In this document: piece by piece, positions 8,460 to 18,235 of the stretch | How the letters are laid out: every line of letters begins with the position of its first letter | How positions within the stretch are numbered: the stretch's first letter is position 1 | From: Bacteroidota bacterium | Lineage (GTDB): Bacteria; Bacteroidota; Ignavibacteria; Ignavibacteriales; Melioribacteraceae | DNA: 52,083 nucleotides | Assembly (NCBI GenBank): GCA_018829545.1 | Contig: JAHJTX010000173.1 | Span: 1 to 52,083, forward strand | Direction of reading: 5' to 3' | Notes under the pieces: generated by a model | Seen by the model: only the letters and a program-made list of their open reading frames with translations | What the model was told of the DNA's origin: nothing | Database searches by the model: none | Translations under genes and position numbers: made by a program

Positions 8460-9923
8460 ATGAAAAGCTTGATAGTTATATATTTAATGTTTATGGTTTC
8501 GATAGATAGCCTTGCAACAGAATACAAAGTACCAAAGAAACCGGCCTCAGTTGCTGTAGCTGATATTAACCTGGATGGACACTTAGATATTGTATTGGGG
8601 CATGATCCAGATAGCGAAACCGCGTGGTCTGGAGTATCAATCTTAATAAACGATGGTAAGGGAAATTTCACATTGAAAGATTCAGTCTTTTTATTTGCTG
8701 GACAACCAAGTATCCATGTCAGAAATATCGATTTAAATCCATATCCAGAAATCTTTGCAAAATACTATAGTTATGATAATAATAATGAATACATCGCTGT
8801 TATTAGTAACTATAATCTTGATAGTTTATCATTATTTCCGTTGAACACCACTAGCGGTATTAACAGTTTTGAAGTTTCTAATATAAACTATGATAATAGT
8901 TCAGACATATTAGTGACATCACATTTAGGAAAGTTTTGGGGAATATTATACAATAACGGTAACGGAGAATTTTCAACACCAGTGTATTATAACTTAGATT
9001 TTTATCCTAACAGTTTATCGGTTGGAAAAATAAACAATGATGATAGATATGATATAGCGGTATCAGGCAATGGCAAAAAAATAAAAATCTATATCAATAA
9101 ATCTACAGGATTTGATACTGTTAATGTTGATACTAGTCCCCGTATTCTATCTGATATTAAGATAGCAGATATAAATAACGATGGGAAAAATGAAATTATA
9201 GGTATTGATGCTGGTATTCCCGGTACAAAAAAGAGGATTCTAATTTATTCAAGGGGTGCCGACAATAGCTTTTATTTGAGTCATATCAGCCAATGGATAA
9301 ATGAAGCAATGGCAAAAATATTTATTGCTGATTTAAATAATGACACTTACCAGGACATTATATATAATGTTACAATTTATTATCCCAACTCAGATTATGA
9401 ATTATTTCATACATATATACTTTTTAACAACCAAGATGGAACATTTCAATACCCGGTAAATTACTTTACAGGTATTTGTTCACACACATCGTATGCAGCA
9501 GATTTGGATGGTAACGGATGGAACGACATCATAACATTGAACTACGACTTCTACAACCCGCCGCCGAAGACGTGCTCTATTCATATACTCTTTAATGACG
9601 GAACCGGAAAATTTCAGGAGAATCCAATTACAGGCGTTAAAGATGAACAACTAATTCCTAGAACATTCGAGTTATATCAGAATTATCCGAATCCTTTCAA
9701 TCCTATAACGCATTTTCGAATTTCAATCGCTGAATTCCGATGGGTATCACTGAAAATCTATGATGGCCTTGGAAAGGAAGTTGAGACACTGGTGAATGAA
9801 ATGATGCACCCGGGAACATATACAGTTGAATGGAATGCGGTGAAGTGTGCGAGTGGTATGTACTTTGTACGTTTGCAGGCTGGTAATTATTCGGCAATAC
9901 GAAAGATATCTTTAATAAAATGA
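8460..9923 (+). CDS. T9SS-exported FG-GAP/VCBS repeat protein
   Basis: A 487-residue exported protein: signal peptide (about 1-20), then FG-GAP/VCBS-type repeats with calcium-loop-like signatures such as DINLDGHLDIVLG, DINNDGKNEIIG, DLNNDTYQDIIY and DLDGNGWNDIITL. These repeats usually build a seven-bladed integrin-like propeller used for binding. A T9SS sorting domain follows (NYPNPFNPITHFRIS, about 400-487, ending RKISLIK). No catalytic motif is seen; an adhesion or ligand-binding role at the cell surface is inferred. The propeller is a close paralogue of the N-terminal 380 residues of the next gene, with long identical runs, so the pair arose by tandem duplication. The genes are 28 bases apart and probably cotranscribed. 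Confidence 0.8.
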   Translation: MKSLIVIYLMFMVSIDSLATEYKVPKKPASVAVADINLDGHLDIVLGHDPDSETAWSGVSILINDGKGNFTLKDSVFLFAGQPSIHVRNIDLNPYPEIFAKYYSYDNNNEYIAVISNYNLDSLSLFPLNTTSGINSFEVSNINYDNSSDILVTSHLGKFWGILYNNGNGEFSTPVYYNLDFYPNSLSVGKINNDDRYDIAVSGNGKKIKIYINKSTGFDTVNVDTSPRILSDIKIADINNDGKNEIIGIDAGIPGTKKRILIYSRGADNSFYLSHISQWINEAMAKIFIADLNNDTYQDIIYNVTIYYPNSDYELFHTYILFNNQDGTFQYPVNYFTGICSHTSYAADLDGNGWNDIITLNYDFYNPPPKTCSIHILFNDGTGKFQENPITGVKDEQLIPRTFELYQNYPNPFNPITHFRISIAEFRWVSLKIYDGLGKEVETLVNEMMHPGTYTVEWNAVKCASGMYFVRLQAGNYSAIRKISLIK

Positions 9924-9951
9924 AAGAATTCTTATTTACATGGGGATTGCT

Positions 9952-12264
9952 ATGGAAAAAATAATATTCATATGTATGATGGTTATTATCCCGTTAATTA
10001 ATTATGCCTCCGAATATAAAGTGCCCAAGAAACCGGCTTCGGTTGCTGTAGCTGATGTTAATCTTGATGGGTATATAGATATTGTTTTAGGACATGAAGT
10101 ATCGGGGATAGGAGGCCTAGCGTCCTTTCTTATTAATAATGGAACAGGAGAATTTACGTTAAACGATACACTAGCAACAGGTGCATATGAGACCTCAATT
10201 CAAATAGGTCATCTGAATAATAACAACGAACCGGATATAGTAATGCTTGATTATGATACAATATCTCAAAGCACATCATTTAGCATAATTTATGATTATG
10301 GATCACATACTTTTGATAGCATTAAACAATTCCCACTGTATAGACAAATAACTATCTGGGATTATAGAGTATGTGAATTAAGCAACGATACTTACGACGA
10401 TATAGTATTTACCTCACATTTATCGAAAGTAATAGGGATTCTGTACAACGATGGCAATGGGGAATTTTCAACACCGGTATATTATAACTTAGATTTTTAT
10501 CCAAAAGGATTAGCTATAGGTGATTTGAATGGGGATAGCAGAATTGATATAGCAATTTGTGGGAGTAAATTAAAAATCTTCCTTAATTATCCTTCGGGTT
10601 TCGATACCTTAAATGTTAGTAATATATCAACGTACCTGTCACATATAAAGATAGCAGATATAAATAATGACAGTAAAAACGAAATAGTTTGTTCTGAATG
10701 GGGTATGCCAGGGACAAAAAAAAGAATTTTAATTTTTGAAAATGACGGCAATAACAACTTTCAACTAACGTACAGCAAGTGGATAGATGAAGCGATGGCT
10801 AAAATATTTATATCCGACTTAAACAACGATCATTACAATGAGATTATATATAATGTATCATACAGCTATCCAAACTCAGATTACGAATTGTTCCACACCT
10901 ACATACTCTTTAATAATAAGGACGGAACATTTCAAGCCCCAGTAAACTACTACACTGGTGTTTGTTCTCATGTATCGTATGCGGCAGATTTGAACGGAGA
11001 TGGCTGGAAAGACATCGTGACCTTAAACTATGATTTTTATAATCCACCACCGGATACGTGTACTATTAACATACTTTTTAATGACGGAAGCGGGAAGTTC
11101 ATAATTGACACTTCATCGTATAAGTTTTGGCAGCGTACGGGCGAACTCGGTGGAGGCGCAGTTTATTCATTTGCTATAAAAGGAGACAAAGATATATTTG
11201 CTGGCACTGCTTCTGGGGTGTATATCTCAACAGATAACGGCAATAGCTGGAGCTATAAATCAGGCGCTCTTATCACTTCAGCAGTAGCTGTAGACGTGAC
11301 CGGTAATATCTATGCTGGTACTAATGGGGGGTTGTATCGTTCAACAGATAATGGTAACAACTGGGAGCTAGCAAATACAGTTTATTATTGGGTCAGTGCT
11401 CTGATGGTAAGTATAAACGGAGATATAATTGCCGGATGTCTAGGACAAGGAATTTATATTTCTACCGACGGAGGAAATAATTGGGAGCAAAGAAATAACG
11501 GTTTGATTGATTTTTATATCTTCTCTCTATCTGTTAACAATTATGGTGATCTATTTGCCGGAACATCAAAAGGTATATATCGTTCAACAAACAATGGATA
11601 TAATTGGATAGAGATCAATACCGGTTTGGTAGATTCTATTATTAGATCTATTACAGTAAACAAAAAGGGAGATGTTTTTTGTGGAACGGAGATGGGGCTG
11701 TATTATTCCACAAATAATGGAAACAACTGGAATAAAACAAATCTGCCGAATAACGTTGTTACATCCATAGTAACCATTAGCAACAGTGACATATTTGTTG
11801 GAACTTTTAATAGAGGAGTGTACCACTCTAAAGATAACGGAGTTAGTTGGATACAAGTAAACAGTGGTTTTCTCTATCCATCTATTTTGAGTATTGCAGT
11901 AAACAACGAAGGCTATTTGTTAGCCGGAGCTATGGGAAGTTCGGTGTATAGAAGTGTAAGTCCCCCAACGTTTGTAGATGAAATTAATTTCTCAATTCCT
12001 TCAAAATATATCTTGTATCAAAACTACCCGAATCCTTTCAATCCGAGTACAACGATCGAGTATGCAGTGCCTAAGACTGGACGTGTTATGATAAAAATAT
12101 ATAACATGATCGGCGAAAAGGTAGCTGTGCTTGTGGATGAGGAGAGATATCCGGGAACATATACGGTGGAGTGGAACGGAGAAGAACTTCCAAGCGGCAT
12201 TTACATTGCTAGATTGACTGCGGGAAGCTTTGCTGCGTCAATAAAACTTTTACTTATAAAATGA
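9952..12264 (+). CDS. T9SS-exported chimera: FG-GAP propeller plus Asp-box propeller
   Basis: Exported protein of about 770 residues. I place the start at the ATG at 9952 (MEKIIFICMM) because GGGG lies eight bases upstream; an in-frame ATG at 9940 is the alternative. Residues up to about 380 match the FG-GAP propeller of the preceding gene. Then, where that gene goes to its sorting domain, this one has about 290 residues with six Asp-box motifs (STDNGNSW, STDNGNNW, STDGGNNW, STNNGYNW, STNNGNNW, SKDNGVSW), a second propeller of the sialidase/sortilin/photosystem-assembly fold type. The catalytic arginines of sialidases are not evident, so binding is more likely than hydrolysis. A T9SS domain (NYPNPFNPSTTIEY) ends it. 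A terminator follows. Confidence 0.8.
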   Translation: MEKIIFICMMVIIPLINYASEYKVPKKPASVAVADVNLDGYIDIVLGHEVSGIGGLASFLINNGTGEFTLNDTLATGAYETSIQIGHLNNNNEPDIVMLDYDTISQSTSFSIIYDYGSHTFDSIKQFPLYRQITIWDYRVCELSNDTYDDIVFTSHLSKVIGILYNDGNGEFSTPVYYNLDFYPKGLAIGDLNGDSRIDIAICGSKLKIFLNYPSGFDTLNVSNISTYLSHIKIADINNDSKNEIVCSEWGMPGTKKRILIFENDGNNNFQLTYSKWIDEAMAKIFISDLNNDHYNEIIYNVSYSYPNSDYELFHTYILFNNKDGTFQAPVNYYTGVCSHVSYAADLNGDGWKDIVTLNYDFYNPPPDTCTINILFNDGSGKFIIDTSSYKFWQRTGELGGGAVYSFAIKGDKDIFAGTASGVYISTDNGNSWSYKSGALITSAVAVDVTGNIYAGTNGGLYRSTDNGNNWELANTVYYWVSALMVSINGDIIAGCLGQGIYISTDGGNNWEQRNNGLIDFYIFSLSVNNYGDLFAGTSKGIYRSTNNGYNWIEINTGLVDSIIRSITVNKKGDVFCGTEMGLYYSTNNGNNWNKTNLPNNVVTSIVTISNSDIFVGTFNRGVYHSKDNGVSWIQVNSGFLYPSILSIAVNNEGYLLAGAMGSSVYRSVSPPTFVDEINFSIPSKYILYQNYPNPFNPSTTIEYAVPKTGRVMIKIYNMIGEKVAVLVDEERYPGTYTVEWNGEELPSGIYIARLTAGSFAASIKLLLIK

Positions 12265-12310
12265 GAAGGGGGTGAATGATCTTCGACACAGATGATGTTG
12301 TAGAAACCTG

Positions 12311-12330
12311 AACGGCGGTGCGCCGTTTTT
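12311..12330 (+). terminator. Rho-independent terminator after the FG-GAP gene pair
   Basis: A 7-bp stem AACGGCG/CGCCGTT (12311-12317 with 12321-12327) with a GTG loop and a T-run. It lies 46 bases past the stop codon of the Asp-box protein and separates it from the protease gene at 12402. Confidence 0.75.
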
Positions 12331-12401
12331 GTTTGCCTATGTGCAGTACACAAAAATCACAGAATACAGTCAAACATTTTTAAAATAAGGAGAATTTTTT
12401 T

Positions 12402-15400
12402 ATGAAACAGTTATGTATTATCTCGGTGCTTCTCCTATGTGCGGTTGTCTCCATAACAGCACAAGAAGGGGTGCAAGTCACAAAAAGCGAAGCAGCAAAT
12501 CTTGTGTTAAACGAGATTTTAGCGGACAAGATCGGTAAAGTAGATATTCACATTTCGAATAGTCCAGTTGCTTTAAAAGATGGATTTAAATTGCACAATA
12601 AAAAAATATCATGTCCCTATTCTTCAAACTGGGTTGTCTTTGTCGATGATTATGTCTTTGCAAACTGGGAACACCCATGCAGATACATATTCATCAATAG
12701 CGAGAAAAAAGAATTTACAGTTATTAATGATGTCATTTTCCCAGCAAATATGGAAGACTTCGAAAAATTATCCGGTGTTCAATTTCCTCCAAAAAAATTA
12801 CAGAAAATAAATAAAGTAAATAAAGAGGTGGTCATTCAAACTGTAACACAAAACCCGCATTACTATGCGGTGATAATAAACGGCGGCGTAAATGATTCTT
12901 ATAATTATATACGCTACTGGAACGATATATCTTCTATCTTCTGCACTTTAACACAGGTTTATGGTTATATGCCGGAGAATATTTATGTACACTCTACGGA
13001 TGGAACTGCGGCACATAATCATGGTTCGTTGGACTTGGATAATGATGAGACCGCAGATATCGATCTTCCTGCTTCGAAATCAAGTATCTCAAGTACTTTT
13101 CAAACACTTGCAAACACGATAGTACCCGATGATCAGTTATTTGTGTTTGTAACGGATCACGGCGGTAGAGATGCTAATGGCTCTTACATATATCTATGGG
13201 GAACAGAGACCTTGACTACTTCTGAACTCAAACAAATGTTAGCTCCGATTAATACGTCTGAGATAATTAATGTTATGGAACAGTGTTATAGCGGCGGTTT
13301 TGTAACAGATGCCAACAATATAACCGGTTCTCATCGGGTCGTTCAAACTGCATGCAATGCTACTGAATATTCCTGGGCAGAAGTATGGATTACGGGTGCT
13401 AATTATGATGAGTTTGTTTTTTATTGGACTGCCGCGGCGAGAGGTTACTATCCAGGTACAAATGCGTGGGAATTAGGTGATCCTACTGGTAGTTTTCCAT
13501 TTGATAATTATTTTTCTTCTCACCCTGCAGATTACAACCCTGATACAAATGGAGACGGGGTAGTACAAATGCAGGAAGCATTCAACTATGCTAACAACTT
13601 TGATACTTGGTCGTCTTACGGATTCTATTATCCATATTATTCAGGCTATTCGGAAACTCCTACTCCAAATCATAATATCGGTTTTCAGGAAGATTTGTTA
13701 AGTTTGAAGGGTATATCGGGTAATATTACAAGTACACAAACAGTAAGCGGTAATTTTCTTGTAAGTGGAAATCTGAGTATTCAAAGTGGAATTATGGTTT
13801 CCGTCAATCCATTATCCAATTTTTATTTTTTAAATGGTGCTTCACTTAATGTCAACGGCACTCTTAATGCAAACGGTACTTCAAGCGACGAAGTGGTTTT
13901 TGATTTTGTTGAAAAAAACATGACGGTTGAAAACGGTATAAAAATCAACAGCGGGGCCACAGCAAACTTCACATATGCAATAATTAAGAATGCGTATAAA
14001 GGAATTCTATCATCTGCCGATGTTAATTTGAGCCATTGTGAGATTTTGAATTGTAGTTACGGTCTATTTCTTTGGAGCGTTGGTTTAGGAAGTACAATCG
14101 ATTATTGTAATATTCATAATAATAGTATTACCGGAATTCATCTTTATAATTCATCTCCGGAAATAACCAACAGCGCTATAAAATATAATAATTATGTGGG
14201 AGTTAAATGTGAAAACTCCTCATCACCAAAATTTGGGAAGCTAACGGTACCGGGTTATAATAATATCAGCAACAATGGCATTGGTGTATATGCATTTGTA
14301 TATTCGTACCCTTTTATTGGAGAACACAATTGCTTTATTGACGGTGGGTTTAACAAATTCTATGATAATGTTAACTATCATATTAAATCAGAAATAAGTT
14401 CATTCGTGTTGGCAGAAGATAATTATTGGACGCCGCTTTCTTCATCAAAATTTTTAGAAACACTAGGTGGCACAATTGATTATCAACCTTATCTTTCTGA
14501 GCCTCCTTTTGGGATGGCAAAAGCTTCATCCAATCCGGAGGAGCTAGCCTTTGACCAAGCCATCGGCTCCGGTTTTTCTTATTCAGCAGATATTGCAAAG
14601 CCGGCTTTCGATTGGAAAGATTATTATAATGACGAATGGCCGATTAAGCGGAAATTAAATTTCGCTAAACATTTAATAGGTTTTAAAATCACCGATGGCG
14701 CTCTAAAAATTTGCAAAGACGTAATAACAAAAAATCCCGATTCCACAGAAGTTTTATACGGTCTGCATTTGATAACTGAGGCGGCTGAAATTAGTAATAT
14801 TGATAATGCGAATGAGTTTTTCAAATTGCTATATAATACAAAATCAAATAAAGAAGTTTACGGCTTAGCGGGATTAATGCTGGGAAATATTTCGAAAGAC
14901 GACAGGGAAGAAATAATAAATCAAGTAATAGAAAGATTTGAAGGAAAAAATATAGCCGAAGTGGCTTATTATCAAAAAGTGTTATATACATATCATGATT
15001 TAAACGATATCAAACAAGCTCAAACTATCTTGGAAAAATTTCAGAATAAATATCCAAATTCTGTTCTTGCCGTTTATGCTCGCGATTTTATTAATGGGAT
15101 TGATATTCCGAAATCAAAAGATGAAAAATCTTTTAAACAATTGGAGTCTGAAGATGATTCGAATATTCCACTTAAGTACGCATTATTAGGGAATTATCCG
15201 AATCCGTTTAATCCCGAAACAAAGATTAGGTACGGCTTACCATTTGACTCGAATATTGAATTTCAGATTTTTGACGTCACCGGAAGGATATTGAGATCAT
15301 TCAAGATTGACTCACAATCCAAAGGATATTATGACTTTACGTGGGACGGTAGAAACGAAAGCGGAATCGACGTCTCAAGCGGTGTGTATTTATACCGGCT

Positions 15401-15467
15401 TACAGCAACGTCTATAGAGAGTATGCGTGTATTCTCCGGTTCCGGCAAGATGATGATGCTTCGATAG
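12402..15467 (+). CDS. T9SS-exported C13/caspase-like (clan CD) cysteine protease with beta-helix tail
   Basis: A 1021-residue exported protein with a good AAGGAG ribosome site. After the signal peptide (about 1-20) and a pro-region comes a clan CD protease domain (about 150-430). It has the core YAVIINGG and the dyad His253 in VTDHGGRD and Cys295 in MEQCYSGGF, the legumain/C13 pattern. Next are a beta-helix segment with ASLNVNGTL and repeated short strands (about 440-690), a helical TPR-like region (about 735-900) and the T9SS domain (NYPNPFNPETKIRY, about 930-1021). Everything after the protease head is homologous to the tail of the C25 protease at 5370. Role inferred: surface or secreted endopeptidase, perhaps acting on other T9SS cargo. 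Cleavage specificity (Asn or other) cannot be read from the sequence. Confidence 0.75.
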   Translation: MKQLCIISVLLLCAVVSITAQEGVQVTKSEAANLVLNEILADKIGKVDIHISNSPVALKDGFKLHNKKISCPYSSNWVVFVDDYVFANWEHPCRYIFINSEKKEFTVINDVIFPANMEDFEKLSGVQFPPKKLQKINKVNKEVVIQTVTQNPHYYAVIINGGVNDSYNYIRYWNDISSIFCTLTQVYGYMPENIYVHSTDGTAAHNHGSLDLDNDETADIDLPASKSSISSTFQTLANTIVPDDQLFVFVTDHGGRDANGSYIYLWGTETLTTSELKQMLAPINTSEIINVMEQCYSGGFVTDANNITGSHRVVQTACNATEYSWAEVWITGANYDEFVFYWTAAARGYYPGTNAWELGDPTGSFPFDNYFSSHPADYNPDTNGDGVVQMQEAFNYANNFDTWSSYGFYYPYYSGYSETPTPNHNIGFQEDLLSLKGISGNITSTQTVSGNFLVSGNLSIQSGIMVSVNPLSNFYFLNGASLNVNGTLNANGTSSDEVVFDFVEKNMTVENGIKINSGATANFTYAIIKNAYKGILSSADVNLSHCEILNCSYGLFLWSVGLGSTIDYCNIHNNSITGIHLYNSSPEITNSAIKYNNYVGVKCENSSSPKFGKLTVPGYNNISNNGIGVYAFVYSYPFIGEHNCFIDGGFNKFYDNVNYHIKSEISSFVLAEDNYWTPLSSSKFLETLGGTIDYQPYLSEPPFGMAKASSNPEELAFDQAIGSGFSYSADIAKPAFDWKDYYNDEWPIKRKLNFAKHLIGFKITDGALKICKDVITKNPDSTEVLYGLHLITEAAEISNIDNANEFFKLLYNTKSNKEVYGLAGLMLGNISKDDREEIINQVIERFEGKNIAEVAYYQKVLYTYHDLNDIKQAQTILEKFQNKYPNSVLAVYARDFINGIDIPKSKDEKSFKQLESEDDSNIPLKYALLGNYPNPFNPETKIRYGLPFDSNIEFQIFDVTGRILRSFKIDSQSKGYYDFTWDGRNESGIDVSSGVYLYRLTATSIESMRVFSGSGKMMMLR

Positions 15468-15477
15468 GTAATATTTG

Positions 15478-15504
15478 AGAGCCAACTTCGAGTTGGCTCT
15501 TTTT
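15478..15504 (+). terminator. Rho-independent terminator after the C13-like protease
   Basis: A perfect 10-bp stem AGAGCCAACT/AGTTGGCTCT (15478-15487 with 15491-15500), a TCG loop and a T-run. It starts 11 bases past the stop codon. Confidence 0.85.
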
Positions 15505-15531
15505 CAAACAATAATTAATCGTTGAAGTTAA

Positions 15532-16167
15532 ATGACACAATTTTATTATCTTCTAAATATAATTGTCTTAACATTTTTACTAATGTCAAAGCCTGTAACG
15601 ATAAAAGCCGAAAACCCCGATACTGCGATAGTAAAACTTAAAACGCACAAAAACTTAATTCTATCGGCTGCGGAAAAGTTCGAAATAAACTGGAAAAATC
15701 TTAGCGCTATTATATACGTTGAACGAACAAAAAACTATGACTGGTCGGATGATGCTTTGGATGGATTATTCGCTGTTTCAGGGCTGAACAGTTCAATAGG
15801 ATTTTGCCAGGTGAAATTAAAAACTGCATACTGGATTGAACTTCAATTGAATGATTCTACAACGAAACATTATCCGGGCAGGAAATATGAAGGATTATTA
15901 CATGTAAGTTCTTCACCTGCCGAACTGTTACAAAAATTACAAGTTGATTCTTTGAACATTTTATATGCCGCAGCGTATGTTTGTATAATGCAAAAAAGAT
16001 GGAGGAAAGCCGGATTTTCAATTGATGAGAAACCGGATATTTTAGGCACCCTATATTCAACCGGGCTATTTTATAGAGATGGAAAAGAAAGAATACCCAA
16101 CAGCGCGCCGAAAGCCAACAATTTTGGGAAAGAAACGTTAGCAGCATTTAATAAATTGAAAATATGA
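15532..16167 (+). CDS. Putative exported lysozyme-fold (transglycosylase-like) protein
   Basis: A 211-residue protein with an N-terminal signal peptide or anchor (about 1-26, LLNIIVLTFLLMSKPV). The rest is a single small domain. AAEKFEINWKNLSAIIYVERT followed by SSIGFCQVKLKTAYWIE is reminiscent of the lysozyme-like/SLT fold, in which a helix with a catalytic Glu precedes an S.G..QV segment; Glu65 in IYVERT would be the candidate acid. A late helix with GTLYSTG also fits. I see no LysM or other wall-binding domain. Cell-wall cleavage in the periplasm is therefore only a plausible suggestion. The terminator just upstream and the lack of a strong ribosome site suggest its own weak expression. 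Confidence 0.5.
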   Translation: MTQFYYLLNIIVLTFLLMSKPVTIKAENPDTAIVKLKTHKNLILSAAEKFEINWKNLSAIIYVERTKNYDWSDDALDGLFAVSGLNSSIGFCQVKLKTAYWIELQLNDSTTKHYPGRKYEGLLHVSSSPAELLQKLQVDSLNILYAAAYVCIMQKRWRKAGFSIDEKPDILGTLYSTGLFYRDGKERIPNSAPKANNFGKETLAAFNKLKI

Positions 16168-16965
16168 ACTTCTGCAATCCTCTATAGCCGTAAGATGACG
16201 CTTTTAAAATGATTTATCATTTTGAGAGCAGTCCCATTTTTCCTCCCGGCATAGTTCGGCCTTTTACGAACTAACCTATCCACCGATTGGTAGAGACGGA
16301 TTTGTCCTTTGTATTTTTTCCCTTTCCCTCGTCTTTTGTATAAGCCACCCACCTTGAACAAAGAAGGTAATGTCCTTAATTTTGTGTAAAAAGAAAAAAG
16401 AAGGTGCATCCCAGAATTATTAAATTTGAATTGAAAAAAAAACAAAATTTAGTAAAACATGAGACAGCACCATGAGCGTAAAAGTAAGAGCCTCAATCGA
16501 GAAAAACAAATTATTTGAAGAATTACTTTAATCGGATCGAGAGACAATCTTTCAAGAATTTTTTAAGACAGGAAGTCACAGATTATTTAGGTCGTGATTG
16601 GTATCAGCGCAAAGAAGTCTACGAACCTCAAGCAGTAATAGAATTGCATCAAGATCTCGGAATTATGGAGCGAAGAATTGGAGAACTAAAGCATCAGCTT
16701 AATCTTGACAAATATTTGTCGTTGGATGAGTTTGCTCAGTAATCAGAAAATCGTGAAATAAATCTGAAATAAAACTAATGTGAAAAGAATTTTATGAGTT
16801 CAATTCTTTCTCATGGAAATATGTATGAAAGTTTTTCTGTTTTGGCACTTTTTTCTGACCTATATCGGACTTGAGAACAAAAGGAAAATGCATGTTTTGC
16901 TTTATCGTTTTGAGAGATTCTATTATCTTGCACGGTAATATTTAACAATTAAAAAAGGATGGAAT
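16168..16965. other. 798-base stretch of decayed sequence between two genes
   Basis: No intact gene is convincing here. A 7-bp hairpin (AAAATGA, loop TTTA, TCATTTT, 16206-16223) may end the preceding transcript. A minus-strand open frame (16182-16445) has a basic tract (YKRRGKGKKYKGQ) but no start context or family I know. The plus-strand remnant at 16472-16742 is listed separately. The last 220 bases are AT-rich and should contain the promoter of the aldo-keto reductase, but no clear -35/-10 pair stands out. Confidence 0.4.
16472..16742 (+). pseudogene. Frameshifted small ORF, possibly a transposase N-terminus remnant
   Basis: An ATG at 16472 gives MSVKVRASIEKNKLFEELL and stops. A different frame then runs from about 16515 to 16742 (75 codons, TTG as the only start) with RQEVTDYLGRDWYQRKEV. 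Joined by a frame change, the two pieces resemble the start of Mutator/IS256-like transposases, which often begin with a short acidic helix and an LGRDWYER-like motif. This rests on memory of the family pattern only; the catalytic DDE region is absent. A decayed mobile-element fragment is my best guess, and an unrelated small protein is possible. Confidence 0.3.
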
Positions 16966-17964
16966 ATGAATTATAGATTTCTTGGCAAATCGGGTTTGAA
17001 AGTATCGGAATTATCTTTTGGAAGCTGGATTACATTTCACGATCAGATTGATGATACTCTTGCTTACAATTGCATGAAGGAAGCTTACGATTCCGGAGTA
17101 AACTTTTTTGATAATGCTGAAGCGTATGCTCACGGAGAAGCTGAATTAATGATGGGCAGAGTAATTAAAAAAGCTGAATGGAAGCGAAGCGACCTCGTAA
17201 TTTCTACAAAAATATTTTGGGGCGGAAAAGGTCCCAACGACAGAGGACTTTCGAGAAAACATATTATCGAAGGCGCCGATGCATCGTTGAAAAGACTTCA
17301 AATGGATTATGTTGATCTTATTTTTTGTCACCGCCCTGATGTGTACACACCAATTGAAGAAACTGTTTGGGCTATGAATCAAGTTTTGAATCGAGGCAAG
17401 GCAATTTATTGGGGAACCAGCGAGTGGAGCGCTGAACAAATATTGGAAGCGTACTACATTGCAAAGAGGGAACATCTAATTCCTCCGCTGATGGAACAGC
17501 CCGAATACAATATGTTCAAACGAGACAAAGTTGAAAAAGAATTCCTAAAGCTTTATGATGAAATTGGATTAGGCACAACAATCTGGAGTCCTTTAGCGAG
17601 CGGATTATTAACCGGAAAATATAATAAAGACATTCCACAAGACAGCAGAGCGGCTCTGGGTGGTTATGCTTGGCTCAAAGACAAAATGAATTCTGTGGAA
17701 GGAAAGGAAAAAATTTCCAAAGTTCAAAAGCTTGCTAAGGTTGCAAATGGAATCGACTTATCTATTACCGAATTGGCATTAGCATGGTGTCTTAAAAATC
17801 CCAACGTAAGTACAGTAATAACGGGCGCATCAAAAGTTGATCAAGTAAAACAAAATATGAAAGCTGCCGATGCTGTAATAAAATTAACCGATGATATTAT
17901 GAAGGAAATAGAAAAAATTCTAAACAACAAGCCGGAAAAGCCTTTTGAATGGTGGAGAGAATAA
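16966..17964 (+). CDS. Aldo/keto reductase, Kv-beta-like (AKR6) type
   Basis: A 332-residue NADPH-dependent aldo/keto reductase, cytoplasmic, with the complete catalytic tetrad: Asp49 and Tyr54 in [14 protein letters not shown], Lys82 in [10 protein letters not shown] and His122 in LIFCHRPD. The opening [18 protein letters not shown] and the [12 protein letters not shown] segment are typical of the potassium-channel beta-subunit/YghZ-like group. It reduces aldehydes or ketones; the substrate cannot be predicted. An AGGATGG ribosome site precedes the ATG. It is a lone gene between a decayed stretch and a palindromic repeat, with no evident tie to the uronate locus. Confidence 0.88.
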   Translation: MNYRFLGKSGLKVSELSFGSWITFHDQIDDTLAYNCMKEAYDSGVNFFDNAEAYAHGEAELMMGRVIKKAEWKRSDLVISTKIFWGGKGPNDRGLSRKHIIEGADASLKRLQMDYVDLIFCHRPDVYTPIEETVWAMNQVLNRGKAIYWGTSEWSAEQILEAYYIAKREHLIPPLMEQPEYNMFKRDKVEKEFLKLYDEIGLGTTIWSPLASGLLTGKYNKDIPQDSRAALGGYAWLKDKMNSVEGKEKISKVQKLAKVANGIDLSITELALAWCLKNPNVSTVITGASKVDQVKQNMKAADAVIKLTDDIMKEIEKILNNKPEKPFEWWRE

Positions 17965-18043
17965 ACTTTTACAAATTTTTGAGTCTACTCCAAAAAGCAA
18001 ATAAACCATTAAAACGGTTAAAAGAATCACAACCGAGTTTAGC

Positions 18044-18069
18044 TAACCCACGACTTAAGTCGTGGGTTA
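18044..18069. repeat. 26-bp perfect palindrome (REP/IS200-type element candidate)
   Basis: A perfect 26-bp palindrome centred at 18056/18057, with core CCCACGACTTAAGTCGTGGG. Dyads like this are common as dispersed intergenic repeats in bacteria and are often linked to REP-associated or IS200-type transposases. No transposase is nearby. It lies between the converging aldo-keto reductase and membrane-protein genes and could also act as a bidirectional terminator, although it has no T-run. Confidence 0.6.
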
Positions 18070-18235
18070 ACAACAACTTAGATAATTGGTGAAGCGTTTC
18101 AACGGTTTTCAATTCTTTCTCAAATTCGATTTAAGCACCTTTTTGCCGCGGACTCATTATTTTAAATGGAAAAATCAATTTCCGAATTTAAAGAAACTTC
18201 ATAAATTGAATGCGGGAATTTTTTTAAGCGAAAAA

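Noticed and set aside
9952-12264. Sialidase activity from the Asp-box repeats
   Set aside because: Asp boxes are structural. The catalytic arginine triad and Tyr/Glu pair are not evident.
16182-16445. Minus-strand 87-codon ORF with a basic tract
   Set aside because: No ribosome site and no recognisable family. It may be chance or part of a decayed element, so it is not listed as a gene.
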